Of a stretch of DNA of 64,000 bases, positions 24,082 to 31,837 are shown piece by piece. Position numbers and translations under genes: made by a program. The DNA lies in NCBI RefSeq assembly GCF_008630065.1, contig NZ_VWPL01000019.1:1-64000 (forward strand), read 5' to 3'. Source of the DNA: Blastochloris sulfoviridis. GTDB taxonomy: Bacteria > Pseudomonadota > Alphaproteobacteria > Rhizobiales > Xanthobacteraceae. Under the pieces are notes generated by a model. It saw only the letters and a program-made list of their open reading frames with translations, searched no databases and was not told the DNA's origin. The first letter of the stretch is position 1. Every line of letters starts with the position of its first letter.

Positions 24082-24632
24082 ATTAGCCCTCGTTTCCCGA
24101 TCTCAAGAGGAGAAGGGTTGTTGATGGCCTCCCCGAAATGTGTGTCCGGAGGCTGATAATAGCGTTGGCTTCTATGATCGATTACTGTCTTTAGCTTTAT
24201 TGTCTTTGCACAAAATTTAAGATTGACAGCATCTCGATCTGATGCGTCAATAATTACATTTCCGGAGCTATCGATCCTAATTTCTTTCAGAAGAAACCCG
24301 GCGGAACCGGGCTTCGCGCTTAACTCGATGCCTCCCGCCTGAAATGAAGCTGTTTCTTCGAGTCCGTGCCTATCTGCATTGCGAGCATGGTGAAGGTAAT
24401 TAAGTAAAGGATCAGTTTTTCTTTCTCGCTTGATTGCGCCAAACCACTGTCTGCATTGTGGTGAATTGCGTGATCCCTTCTCAATTTTCTCGAATACGTC
24501 ATCGATGGCAGATAAAAATTCTGTCCATTTCAGCATAAAATCATCGTCAGAATCGCAGGTCTCAAGCTGGCAAAATGCTTCCTTTGCCACCCTGAGACGG
24601 CGTTTTGCTTGAATGATAGCGCGTGAATCCAT
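24030..24632 (-). CDS. hypothetical protein in an AT-rich island
   Basis: A 200-residue protein from ATG 24632 (MDSRAIIQAKRRLRVAKEAF). An upstream in-frame ATG at 24680 lacks the family-like start. It is soluble, with an N-terminal helical half (DDDFMLKWTEFLSAIDDVFEKIEKG), a core motif, SPQCRQWFGAIKRERKTDPL, and LHHARNADRHGLEET, then a beta-rich C-terminus. Proteins with this core occur singly in many bacteria without a known role. AT-rich codon use and the flanking GTA genes mark it as recently acquired. Confidence 0.6.
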   Translation of the reverse strand: MDSRAIIQAKRRLRVAKEAFCQLETCDSDDDFMLKWTEFLSAIDDVFEKIEKGSRNSPQCRQWFGAIKRERKTDPLLNYLHHARNADRHGLEETASFQAGGIELSAKPGSAGFLLKEIRIDSSGNVIIDASDRDAVNLKFCAKTIKLKTVIDHRSQRYYQPPDTHFGEAINNPSPLEIGKRGLIYVEKLILEAEIRLGSS

Positions 24633-24744
24633 TGAAGTACGCTGGCATACATGGTGCCAGATTACTAGGTTCGCGCGCAAATTTCCTGGTTATTCTCCTG
24701 GGAGGTGTGCTCCCGCCGCCGCCGTCCGCGCCGCACCCTGATCC

Positions 24745-24767
24745 GCCGCCCCTCGGGGCGGCTTTTT
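24745..24767 (+). terminator. Rho-independent terminator before the endolysin gene
   Basis: GCCGCCCC (24745-24752) pairs with GGGGCGGC (24755-24762) and is followed by TTTTT (24763-24767). It lies 13 bases upstream of the endolysin ATG, so it may attenuate read-through into the lysis genes rather than end a gene of its own. Confidence 0.6.
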
Positions 24768-24779
24768 CATGAGATCGAC

Positions 24780-25727
24780 ATGACGTCCTTCACCGACGCC
24801 TACCGGGCGGAGGCCGAGAGGCTTTGCGCCACGATGACCGTCGCCGACCCGGCGCGCATCGATGCCGCCGCCAGGCGGATCCTCAAGATCAAGCCGATGC
24901 TGCTCGCGGCCTCCGCGCGCACCGGCGTGCCGTGGCCGTGGCTCGGCGCGGTGCTGGAGCGCGAGTCCTCGTGCCGCGCCGGCCGCCACCTCCACAATGG
25001 CGATCCGCTCACGGCCCGCACAGTCCACGTGCCGGCGGGCCGCCTTCCGGCGCCGGCCGCGCCGCCCTTCAGCTTCGCCGACAGCGCGTTCGACGCGCTG
25101 TGCGTGCTGAAGGGGCTGCACCGCATCGCCGATTGGTCGCCGGCCCGGCAGGCGTTCGAAGCCGAGCGCTACAACGGCTTCGGCTATCGCCGACGCGGCC
25201 TGCGCTCGCCCTATCTCTGGGCCGGCTCAAGCCTGCAGCAGGCCGGCAAGTACATCGCCGACGGGGCGTTCGATCCCAACGCGGACGACCGCCAGCCGGG
25301 CGTCATGCCGCTGATCCAGCGGGTGCTGGCGCTCGACGGTGCGGGGCCGCTGCCGAGCCCGGCGCTGCCGGCGAAGGCCGATCTCGAAGCCGGGGCCGCC
25401 CGCGCCGCGGCCCAGGCGCAGCGCACCGGCGCCGGGGCTGCCACGGCCGGGGCAGGGGCCGGCGGCGTCGAGACCGTCCGGCAGGCCGGCGACACCGCGT
25501 CCGCCGAGGCCGTGGCGGGCGTCGACTGGATGGCGCTCGGGCTGACGGCCGCGGCGCTGGCGCTCTTGGTGCTGGCGCTGTGGCTCGCCTGGCGCAGCGG
25601 CTGGCACCGGCGGGCGGCCGCGGCGCTCGGCACAGCGGTCGCACATGCCGAACGCTGGGCCGCCGAGCGCGCGCGCCTGCCCGCCCCGGCGGACGCCGAG
25701 GGCGCCTGGACGCAGATCGCTATCTGA
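24780..25727 (+). CDS. phage/GTA endolysin with C-terminal membrane anchor
   Basis: The 315-residue protein has a lysozyme-like N-terminal half: the helix RIDAAARRILKIKPMLLAAS, then WLGAVLERESSCRAGRHLHN with the probable catalytic Glu, and NGDPLTARTVHVPAG, FNGFGYR-like YNGFGYRRRGLRSPYLWAGS. These motifs match peptidoglycan hydrolases of rhizobial prophages. An Ala/Gly-rich linker (about 205-250) leads to one transmembrane helix (about 262-280, LGLTAAALALLVLALWLAW) and a charged tail. With the holin downstream it forms the lysis module that releases particles. Confidence 0.8.
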   Translation: MTSFTDAYRAEAERLCATMTVADPARIDAAARRILKIKPMLLAASARTGVPWPWLGAVLERESSCRAGRHLHNGDPLTARTVHVPAGRLPAPAAPPFSFADSAFDALCVLKGLHRIADWSPARQAFEAERYNGFGYRRRGLRSPYLWAGSSLQQAGKYIADGAFDPNADDRQPGVMPLIQRVLALDGAGPLPSPALPAKADLEAGAARAAAQAQRTGAGAATAGAGAGGVETVRQAGDTASAEAVAGVDWMALGLTAAALALLVLALWLAWRSGWHRRAAAALGTAVAHAERWAAERARLPAPADAEGAWTQIAI

Positions 25728-25731
25728 TACC

Positions 25732-25763
25732 AACGGCCCCAGACGCTGACGCGTGGGGCCGTT
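25732..25763 (+). terminator. hairpin after the endolysin gene
   Basis: AACGGCCCC (25732-25740) pairs with GGGGCCGTT (25755-25763), with an inner ACGC/GCGT. No T-run follows. It shares the CCAACGG core with the hairpins at 23705 and 25821. Confidence 0.5.
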
Positions 25764-25820
25764 GACTCTCGCAGATTTTCTTTCGGTAAATCAAGGATTT
25801 CTCGAAAATCCGCGACCGGA

Positions 25821-25849
25821 ACCAACGGTCCGCGTTCGCGGCCGTTGGT
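25821..25849 (+). repeat. hairpin before the holin gene
   Basis: ACCAACGG/CCGTTGGT encloses CCGCG-TT-CGCGG, a nearly perfect 29-base palindrome ending 16 bases before the holin ATG, just upstream of its AGGAGG ribosome site. It may be the third member of a hairpin set bordering the lysis module. Confidence 0.6.
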
Positions 25850-25865
25850 ATGACAGGAGGGCATC

Positions 25866-26366
25866 ATGGATTGGACGGATCTTGCCGCGCCGCTCGGCCG
25901 GGTCGGCGGCTCGCTGCTGGGTGGCCTGGTCGGCGGGCCGGCCGGCGCCGCCATCGGCGAGCGCATCGGCGGCGCGCTGGGTGGCGCGCTGGGCGTGCCG
26001 GCGACGCCGGAGGCGATCGGCGCCGCCATCGACGAGAACCCCGCCGTCGCAGCCCAGATCGTCCAGCGCATCGAGCGCGAGTACGGGCCGGAGCTGATCG
26101 CCTACGCCCACGCCCAGCTGGCCTTCGCCACGCAGCTTGCGCGCGACGAGAAGACCGAGGGCTGGACCGGCTATGGCTGGCGGCGGCTCGCCGGCTGGTC
26201 GGTGCCGGTGCTGGGCCTGTGGCAGCTCCTGGTCGGGCCGGTGGTCCAGGCGATCACCGGCGCGACGCTGACCACCGACTTCGCCGCCTTCGTCGCCTAT
26301 GCCGGCATCGTCACCACCTTCCTGATGGGCGGCCACACGCTGAAGGAGGTGATGGGGCGCAAATGA
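25866..26366 (+). CDS. three-transmembrane holin (GTA_holin_3TM family)
   Basis: 166 residues from ATG 25866, which has AGGAGG upstream. A Gly-rich N-terminus (VGGSLLGGLVGGPAGAAIGERIGGALGG) is followed by a helical region (EAIGAAIDENPAVAAQIVQRIE), a Tyr/Trp-rich turn and two clear membrane segments (about 115-135 and 142-160). The pattern ARDEKTEGWTGYGWRRLAGW...GLWQLLVGP is that of the 3TM holin of GTA-bearing Hyphomicrobiales. It would permeabilise the inner membrane for the endolysin. Confidence 0.85.
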   Translation: MDWTDLAAPLGRVGGSLLGGLVGGPAGAAIGERIGGALGGALGVPATPEAIGAAIDENPAVAAQIVQRIEREYGPELIAYAHAQLAFATQLARDEKTEGWTGYGWRRLAGWSVPVLGLWQLLVGPVVQAITGATLTTDFAAFVAYAGIVTTFLMGGHTLKEVMGRK

Positions 26367-26584
26367 TGCGAGGCCCGGCGGCAGGGCCGGGGGCCGGTGC
26401 ACGGACGGCGGCGTGGGCCGCCGGGGCGCCGCGAAGGGGAGGAACCACACGGCCGCGCTGACGTTGTCAGCTGTTCCCGCGCTGATTGAATCGCTGCGAC
26501 GGCAGGGTTCGGTCGGCGCCGCTGACGGCGCCGGCGGCATCGCGGGTCGATGCCGGTCGAACATCCATTGATCAGGAGGTTGTC

Positions 26585-27739
26585 ATGCAATCGTCCCAGA
26601 CGTCCGCGGGCGTGCTGGATGCTGATGCGAGGCGCATCGGCGTCAGGCCCGCCCAGACCCGGTGGGCGATGGCCCTTCGAGGCGCGCGCGGCACCGTGTC
26701 CGGCCTGATCGCCCTGGTGGCGGCGGGCGTTGCGATGGGGCCGGCGGCGCAGGCCTGCACCCGCGCGGTCTATCTCGGACCGGACAACACGATCATCACC
26801 ATCCGCAGCATGGACTGGAAGACCAATATCGGCTCGAACCTGTGGGCCTTTCCGCGGGGCATGGCGCGCGACGGTGCGGCGGGGGCCAAGTCCATCCGCT
26901 GGACCTCGAAATACGGCAGCCTGATCGCCACGGCGTTCGACGCCGCGACCGCCGACGGCATGAACGAGCGCGGCCTGGTGGCCAACCTGCTCTATTTGGC
27001 CGAGGCCGAGTACGAGACGCCGACACCAGGCGAGAAGCGCCCGCCGATCTCGATCTCGGCCTGGGCGCAATATGTCCTCGACAATTATGCGACGGTGGCC
27101 GAGGCGGTCCAGGCCCTTCGCGCCGAGCCGTTCTACGTGGTCGCGGTGATGACGCCGGACGGCGAGCCGGGCACCGTGCACCTGTCGATCTCGGACCCCA
27201 CCGGCGACTCCGCCATCTTCGAGTACATCGGCGGCAAGCTGGTGATCCATCATGGCCGCAAGTACCAGGTGATGACGAATTCCCCGATCTTCGACCAGCA
27301 GCTCGCGCTGAACGCCTACTGGGAGGAGATCGGCGGCGTCGTCATGCTGCCGGGCACCAACCGCGCGGCGGACCGCTTCGTGCGGGCCTCGTTCTACATC
27401 AACGCCATCCCGAAGACGTCCAAGGAGACGGACGCGGTGGCCGGTGCGTTCTCGGTGATCCGCAATGCGTCGGTGCCGCTCGGCATCTCGACGCCGGACC
27501 AGCCCAACATCGCCTCCACGCTGTGGCGCTCGGTGTCGGACCACAAGAACAAGCGCTACTACTTCGAATCGACGCGCAGCCCGAGCATATTCTGGGTCAA
27601 TGTGTCGGAGATGAACTTCGCGCCGGGAGCCGCGACCCGGAAGCTCACGCTGGCCGGCGATGCCGTCTATTCCGGCAACGCCGCCACGCAGTTCGAGCCG
27701 GCGGAGCCGTTCAAGTTTCTTCCGGCGTCGGTGAAGTAG
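26585..27739 (+). CDS. secreted choloylglycine hydrolase/penicillin acylase-family amidase
   Basis: This Ntn-hydrolase cleaves linear amide C-N bonds. The 384-residue precursor has a long N-terminal region with one hydrophobic segment (about 37-53) ending AAQA, and the nucleophile Cys58 directly follows (AC-TRAVYLG), as needed for self-exposed catalysis. The Arg/Asp pair appears in TIRSMDWKTN, the Asn region in SDPTGDSAIFEYIGG...MTNSP, and the C-terminal Arg near NKRYYFEST. Candidate substrates are bile-salt-like amides, penicillin V or acyl-homoserine lactones; sequence does not decide. ATG 26585 follows AGGAGGT. Confidence 0.85.
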   Translation: MQSSQTSAGVLDADARRIGVRPAQTRWAMALRGARGTVSGLIALVAAGVAMGPAAQACTRAVYLGPDNTIITIRSMDWKTNIGSNLWAFPRGMARDGAAGAKSIRWTSKYGSLIATAFDAATADGMNERGLVANLLYLAEAEYETPTPGEKRPPISISAWAQYVLDNYATVAEAVQALRAEPFYVVAVMTPDGEPGTVHLSISDPTGDSAIFEYIGGKLVIHHGRKYQVMTNSPIFDQQLALNAYWEEIGGVVMLPGTNRAADRFVRASFYINAIPKTSKETDAVAGAFSVIRNASVPLGISTPDQPNIASTLWRSVSDHKNKRYYFESTRSPSIFWVNVSEMNFAPGAATRKLTLAGDAVYSGNAATQFEPAEPFKFLPASVK

Positions 27740-27819
27740 GACCGGCGCAGGCGAGCCGGCAGGGCCGGATCGCGGTGGATGCCGCGATCCCGCCGAAAAG
27801 GCTGCGCTATAGTTCCCGG

Positions 27820-28500
27820 ATGCGCCTGCTTGTCATCGAGGACGACCCCGATCTCAACCGCCAGCTCGTCGCCGCGCTGGAGGCGGCGGGCTACGCCGTC
27901 GACCGCGCCTTCGACGGCGAGGAGGGCCAGTTCCTCGGCGACACCGAGCCCTACGACGCCATCGTGCTCGATCTCGGCCTGCCGAAGCGGGACGGCATCT
28001 CGGTGCTGGAGGCGTGGCGGCGGGCCGGCCGCACCATGCCGGTGCTGATCCTCACCGCCCGCGACCGCTGGAGCGAGAAGGTGCAGGGCTTCGATGCCGG
28101 CGCCGACGACTACGTGCCCAAGCCCTTCCACATGGAGGAGCTGCTGGCGCGGCTGCGCGCGCTGCTGCGCCGGGCCGCCGGCCAGGCCACCAGCGAGTTC
28201 ACGTGCGGCCCGGTGCGGCTCGACGCCCGCGCCGGGCGCGTCACGGTGACCGGCGCGCCGGTGCGGCTCACCTCGCACGAATACCGGCTGCTCGCCTATC
28301 TGATGCACCAGCAGGGCCGGGTGGTGTCGCGCGCCGAGATCGTCGAGCACCTGTACGACCAGGATTTCGACCGCGATTCCAACACCATCGAGGTGTTCGT
28401 CGGCCGCCTGCGCAAGAAGCTCGGCGTCGAGGTGATCCAGACCGTGCGCGGCCTCGGCTACATGGTGACGGCACCGGCCGCGGCCGGGGCACCCGGATGA
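27820..28500 (+). CDS. OmpR/PhoB-family response regulator (orphan in this window)
   Basis: 226 residues: a receiver domain (1-118) with Glu7/Asp8/Asp9, phosphoacceptor Asp51 in VLDLGLPKRDG, Thr79 and Lys101, then a winged-helix DNA-binding domain (about 130-218) with LTSHEYRLLAYLMHQQGRVVSR and SNTIEVFVGRLRKKLG. This resembles PhoP/QseB-like regulators. Such genes normally precede a histidine kinase, but here a block of repeats and a gene on the other strand follow, so the partner is elsewhere or lost. The ATG at 27820 gives the typical MRLLVIEDD start. Confidence 0.9.
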   Translation: MRLLVIEDDPDLNRQLVAALEAAGYAVDRAFDGEEGQFLGDTEPYDAIVLDLGLPKRDGISVLEAWRRAGRTMPVLILTARDRWSEKVQGFDAGADDYVPKPFHMEELLARLRALLRRAAGQATSEFTCGPVRLDARAGRVTVTGAPVRLTSHEYRLLAYLMHQQGRVVSRAEIVEHLYDQDFDRDSNTIEVFVGRLRKKLGVEVIQTVRGLGYMVTAPAAAGAPG

Positions 28501-28507
28501 CTCGGGG

Positions 28508-28848
28508 AGAGATCGTCGCCCCGGACCGAGCGTAGCGAGGAGCCGGGGCCGTCATCAGGACGGGGTCGCTTTTCCGGAGGACGATCCCGGGTCTCGCTGG
28601 CGCTCGCCCGGGATGACGCGGGGAGAGATCGTCGTCCCGGACGGCGCGCAGCGCCGAGCCGGGACCGTGTTCAGGACGGGGGCCTTTCCGGAGGACGATC
28701 CCGGGTCTCGCTGGCGCTCGCCCGGGATGACGCGGGGAGAGGTCGTCGTCCCGGACGGCGCGTAGCGCCGAGCCGGGACCGTGTTCAGGAAGGGGTTGCT
28801 TTCCCGGATGACGATCCCGGGTCTCGCTGACGCTCGCCCGGGATGACG
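28508..28848. repeat. three consecutive family A repeats
   Basis: Three copies in the same orientation, about 118 bp apart, each beginning GAGAGATCGTCG(C/T)CCCGGA and ending TCGCCCGGGATGACG. They fill the convergent gap between the response regulator and glnE, where they could terminate both transcripts. Confidence 0.85.
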
Positions 28849-28864
28849 GGCGACGGCCGCCGCC

Positions 28865-31837
28865 TCAAGCCGGCGGGACGCCGAGGATGCGGTCGAAGGC
28901 GGCGCGCACGCGCGCCTGCGTCTCGCGCAGGTGGGCGTCCAGCGTCGGGAAATCGGGCACGTCGCCGGCCCGCGTCAACAGCGTCAGCAGATTGGGCCCG
29001 GCGGCGGCGGGGTCGAACGGCGCGGCGAGGCACAGCCGCAGCACCTGCGTCAGGTTCTGGTAGAGACGCGCCGCGTCGCGCAGCGTCTCGGCGTCGGCGG
29101 CCGGGATCAGGCCGAGGCGGGCGGCGGCGTCGAGCACGCGGGCGGTGTTGGTGTTGAACAGCTCGGGCAGCTCGGTGCCGTGCACGAGCTGCAGATACTG
29201 GGCGATGAATTCGAGATCGACCAGCCCGCCGGCGGCGTGCTTGAGATCCCACGGATCGTTCTCGCCCTTCTCCTCGGCGATGGCGCGGCGCATCTCCACC
29301 ACGTCGCCGGCGGTGGCCACCGGCTCGCGCGGCCGCGCCAGCACCTCGCGGATGGAGGCCTCGACGCGGGCGGCGAAATCGGCCGGGCCCGAGATCACCC
29401 GCGCCCGCGTCAGCGCCATGTGCTCCCAGGTCCAGGCCTCGGTGAGCTGGTAGCTGCGGAAGCTCTCCAGCGAGGCGGCGAGCGGCCCCGAGCGGCCGGA
29501 GGGGCGCAGCCGCATGTCGACGTCATAGAGGCTGCCGACATTGGTCTGCACGGTCAGCGCGTTGATCAGCCGCTGGGTGAAGCGGGCGAAATACTGCGCG
29601 CCGTAGAGTGGGCGGTCGCCGTCGGAGTCCGGATGCTCGGCGTCGAACTCGTAGAGCACGATCAGGTCGAGGTCGGAGCTCGCGGTCATCTCGCGGCCGC
29701 CGAGCTTGCCGAGCGCCAGCACCGCCATCGACATGCCGGGCACGCGGCCGTGCAGCGCGGCGAAACGCTCCAGCACATGGGCGTGCAGGAAGCGCACCAG
29801 CGCCACCGCGAGGCGGGCATAGGCCTCGCCGGCCTGCGTCGCGGTGAGCGTGCCCGACAGCACGCGCACGGCGATCAGCACCTTCTGCTCCTGGCCGAGC
29901 AGGCGGATGCGGTCGAGGAAATCCTCGTCGCTCGTCGCGTCGGCCAGCGTGGCGGCGAAGCGCTTCTCCTGGGTGTCGCGGTCGGGCAGCGGGCCGAAGA
30001 AGGCGGGATCGAGCAGCGCGTCGAGCACCTGCGGCCGGCGCGCCAGCATGTCGGCGACGCGCGGGGCGGTGCCCATCACCGAGGCCAGAAGCTGCACCAG
30101 GTCGGGGTTGCGGCGCAGCAGCGTGAACAGGCGCAGCGTGCCGGTCAGCGCACAGACGAAGCGGTCGAAGGTGGCGAGCGCGACATCGGCATTGCCGCTC
30201 TTGGCGAAGCCGTCGAGCAGCGCCGGCACCAGCTCGGAGAGCAGCGCGCGCGGCGCCTCGCTGCGCAGCGCCCGCGGCCGGCCGGCCAGCCATTCGCGCA
30301 CGATGAAGCTCGCCGCCAGCGGATCCTTGAAGCCGAGGCCCTTGAGCGTATCGAGGGTCTCCTTGTCGTCGCGATCTTCGGGGAAGCGGAAGGCGCCCTC
30401 GACCTGGGCGGCCGGCGGCGCATCCTCGAACAGGCCGGCATAATGGCGCTGCACCACGCGCAGATGCGGCAGGATGGCCTCGGCGAAGGCATCGCGCCCG
30501 TCATAGCCGAAGAAGCGGGCGAAGGCGTCGAGCGCGGCCTTCTCCTCCGGCAGCGACTGCGTCTGCTCGTCGGCCACCATCTGCAGCCGGTGCTCGACCG
30601 CGCGCAGGAAGACGTAGGCTTGGGTCAGCTCGTCGCGCGCCTCGGCGGCGATCCAGCCGCCCGCGGCCAGCGCATCGAGCGCCGGCAAGGTCTGGCGCAG
30701 CCGCAGGTGCGCGTTGCGGCCGCCGACGATGAGCTGCTGGGTCTGGGCGAAGAACTCGATCTCGCGGATGCCGCCGCGGCCGAGCTTGACGTTGTGGCCC
30801 TCCACCGCGATCTCGTCATGGCCGCGATAGGCGTGGATCTGCCGCTTCATCGAATGGACGTCGGCGATGGCGGCGTAATCGAGGAAGCGCCGCCAGACGA
30901 AGGGCGCGAGGTCCTCCAGGAAATCGGCGCCCACCGCGAGGTCGCCGGCGCAGGGGCGGGCCTTGATGTAGGCCGAGCGCTCCCAGGTCTGGCCTTCGCG
31001 CTCGTAGTAATTGAGGCCGGAATCGGTGGCGATGGCGATCTGGGTGGAGGCCGGGTCGGGACGCAGGCGCAGGTCGACGCGGAACACGTAGCCGTCGGCG
31101 GTGCGCTCCTGCAGCAGCTTGACCAGGCCGCGGGTGATGCGCACGAACAGCAGCCCGGCCTCGGCGCCGCGGCCGAGCGGGGCGCGCTCGCGATCGTAGA
31201 ACACCACGAGGTCGATGTCCGACGAGTAGTTCAGCTCGCCCGCGCCCATCTTGCCCATCGCCAGCACCGCATAGCCGCAGCCGGCCTCGGGCTGGTCGGG
31301 ATCGGGCGGCACGAGCTTGCCCTCGGCCGCAGCGGCGGCCAAGAGCCGGCGCAGCGCCGCCTGCACGGCGGCGTCGGCGATCTCGGTCAGCGCGCCGGTG
31401 ACCTGGGCGAGATCCCACACCCCGCCGATGTCGGCGAGCGCGATCATCAGCGCCGCCTCCTGCTTCATCAGCCGCAGCGCGCGCATGGCCCCGGCATCGT
31501 CGGCGGCGGCCGCCACCGCGGCGCGCGTCTCGGCGATCAGAGCGGGCAGGCGCTCCTCCGGCGTGCCCGCCAGCAGCCGGACGAGCCGGGGCGGATCGTT
31601 CGCCGCGAGCTCGAACAGGAAGGGCGAGCCGCCGGCAATGGCCGCAAGCAGCGGGCGAATCAGCGGATTTGCGCCAACCAGGGCGGCGAGATCGCCGTGT
31701 TGCAGGAGGTCGTCCAGGCGCCGTTCCGCCTGGGCAGGGTCGGCCACCTGGGGCGCCGTGGTCAGGCGTGCGGCAAGCGCTGGCGCCGCGAGCGCCGGAC
31801 CGGCGGCGGTTGATCGGGGAGCAGCAGGGCGAGTCAT
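28865..31837 (-). CDS. glnE: bifunctional glutamine synthetase adenylyltransferase/deadenylase
   Basis: GlnE adds and removes AMP on glutamine synthetase in response to PII proteins. The 990-residue length is standard. The N-terminal half carries the deadenylase nucleotidyltransferase motif AMGKMGAGELNYSSDIDLVV (about residues 215-235), and the C-terminal half the adenylylase motif LGKLGGREMTASSDLDLIV, each followed by its GlnD-PII-uridylyltransferase-like helical domain. ATG 31837 overlaps the stop codon of the histidine kinase gene, so it is the last gene of the degP-regulator-kinase-glnE operon. This linkage is common in Hyphomicrobiales. Confidence 0.96.
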   Translation of the reverse strand: MTRPAAPRSTAAGPALAAPALAARLTTAPQVADPAQAERRLDDLLQHGDLAALVGANPLIRPLLAAIAGGSPFLFELAANDPPRLVRLLAGTPEERLPALIAETRAAVAAAADDAGAMRALRLMKQEAALMIALADIGGVWDLAQVTGALTEIADAAVQAALRRLLAAAAAEGKLVPPDPDQPEAGCGYAVLAMGKMGAGELNYSSDIDLVVFYDRERAPLGRGAEAGLLFVRITRGLVKLLQERTADGYVFRVDLRLRPDPASTQIAIATDSGLNYYEREGQTWERSAYIKARPCAGDLAVGADFLEDLAPFVWRRFLDYAAIADVHSMKRQIHAYRGHDEIAVEGHNVKLGRGGIREIEFFAQTQQLIVGGRNAHLRLRQTLPALDALAAGGWIAAEARDELTQAYVFLRAVEHRLQMVADEQTQSLPEEKAALDAFARFFGYDGRDAFAEAILPHLRVVQRHYAGLFEDAPPAAQVEGAFRFPEDRDDKETLDTLKGLGFKDPLAASFIVREWLAGRPRALRSEAPRALLSELVPALLDGFAKSGNADVALATFDRFVCALTGTLRLFTLLRRNPDLVQLLASVMGTAPRVADMLARRPQVLDALLDPAFFGPLPDRDTQEKRFAATLADATSDEDFLDRIRLLGQEQKVLIAVRVLSGTLTATQAGEAYARLAVALVRFLHAHVLERFAALHGRVPGMSMAVLALGKLGGREMTASSDLDLIVLYEFDAEHPDSDGDRPLYGAQYFARFTQRLINALTVQTNVGSLYDVDMRLRPSGRSGPLAASLESFRSYQLTEAWTWEHMALTRARVISGPADFAARVEASIREVLARPREPVATAGDVVEMRRAIAEEKGENDPWDLKHAAGGLVDLEFIAQYLQLVHGTELPELFNTNTARVLDAAARLGLIPAADAETLRDAARLYQNLTQVLRLCLAAPFDPAAAGPNLLTLLTRAGDVPDFPTLDAHLRETQARVRAAFDRILGVPPA

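Noticed and set aside
28931-31813. A 960-codon open frame on the plus strand opposite glnE
   Set aside because: It is a GC-rich antisense shadow of glnE with His/Gly/Arg-rich low-complexity product.
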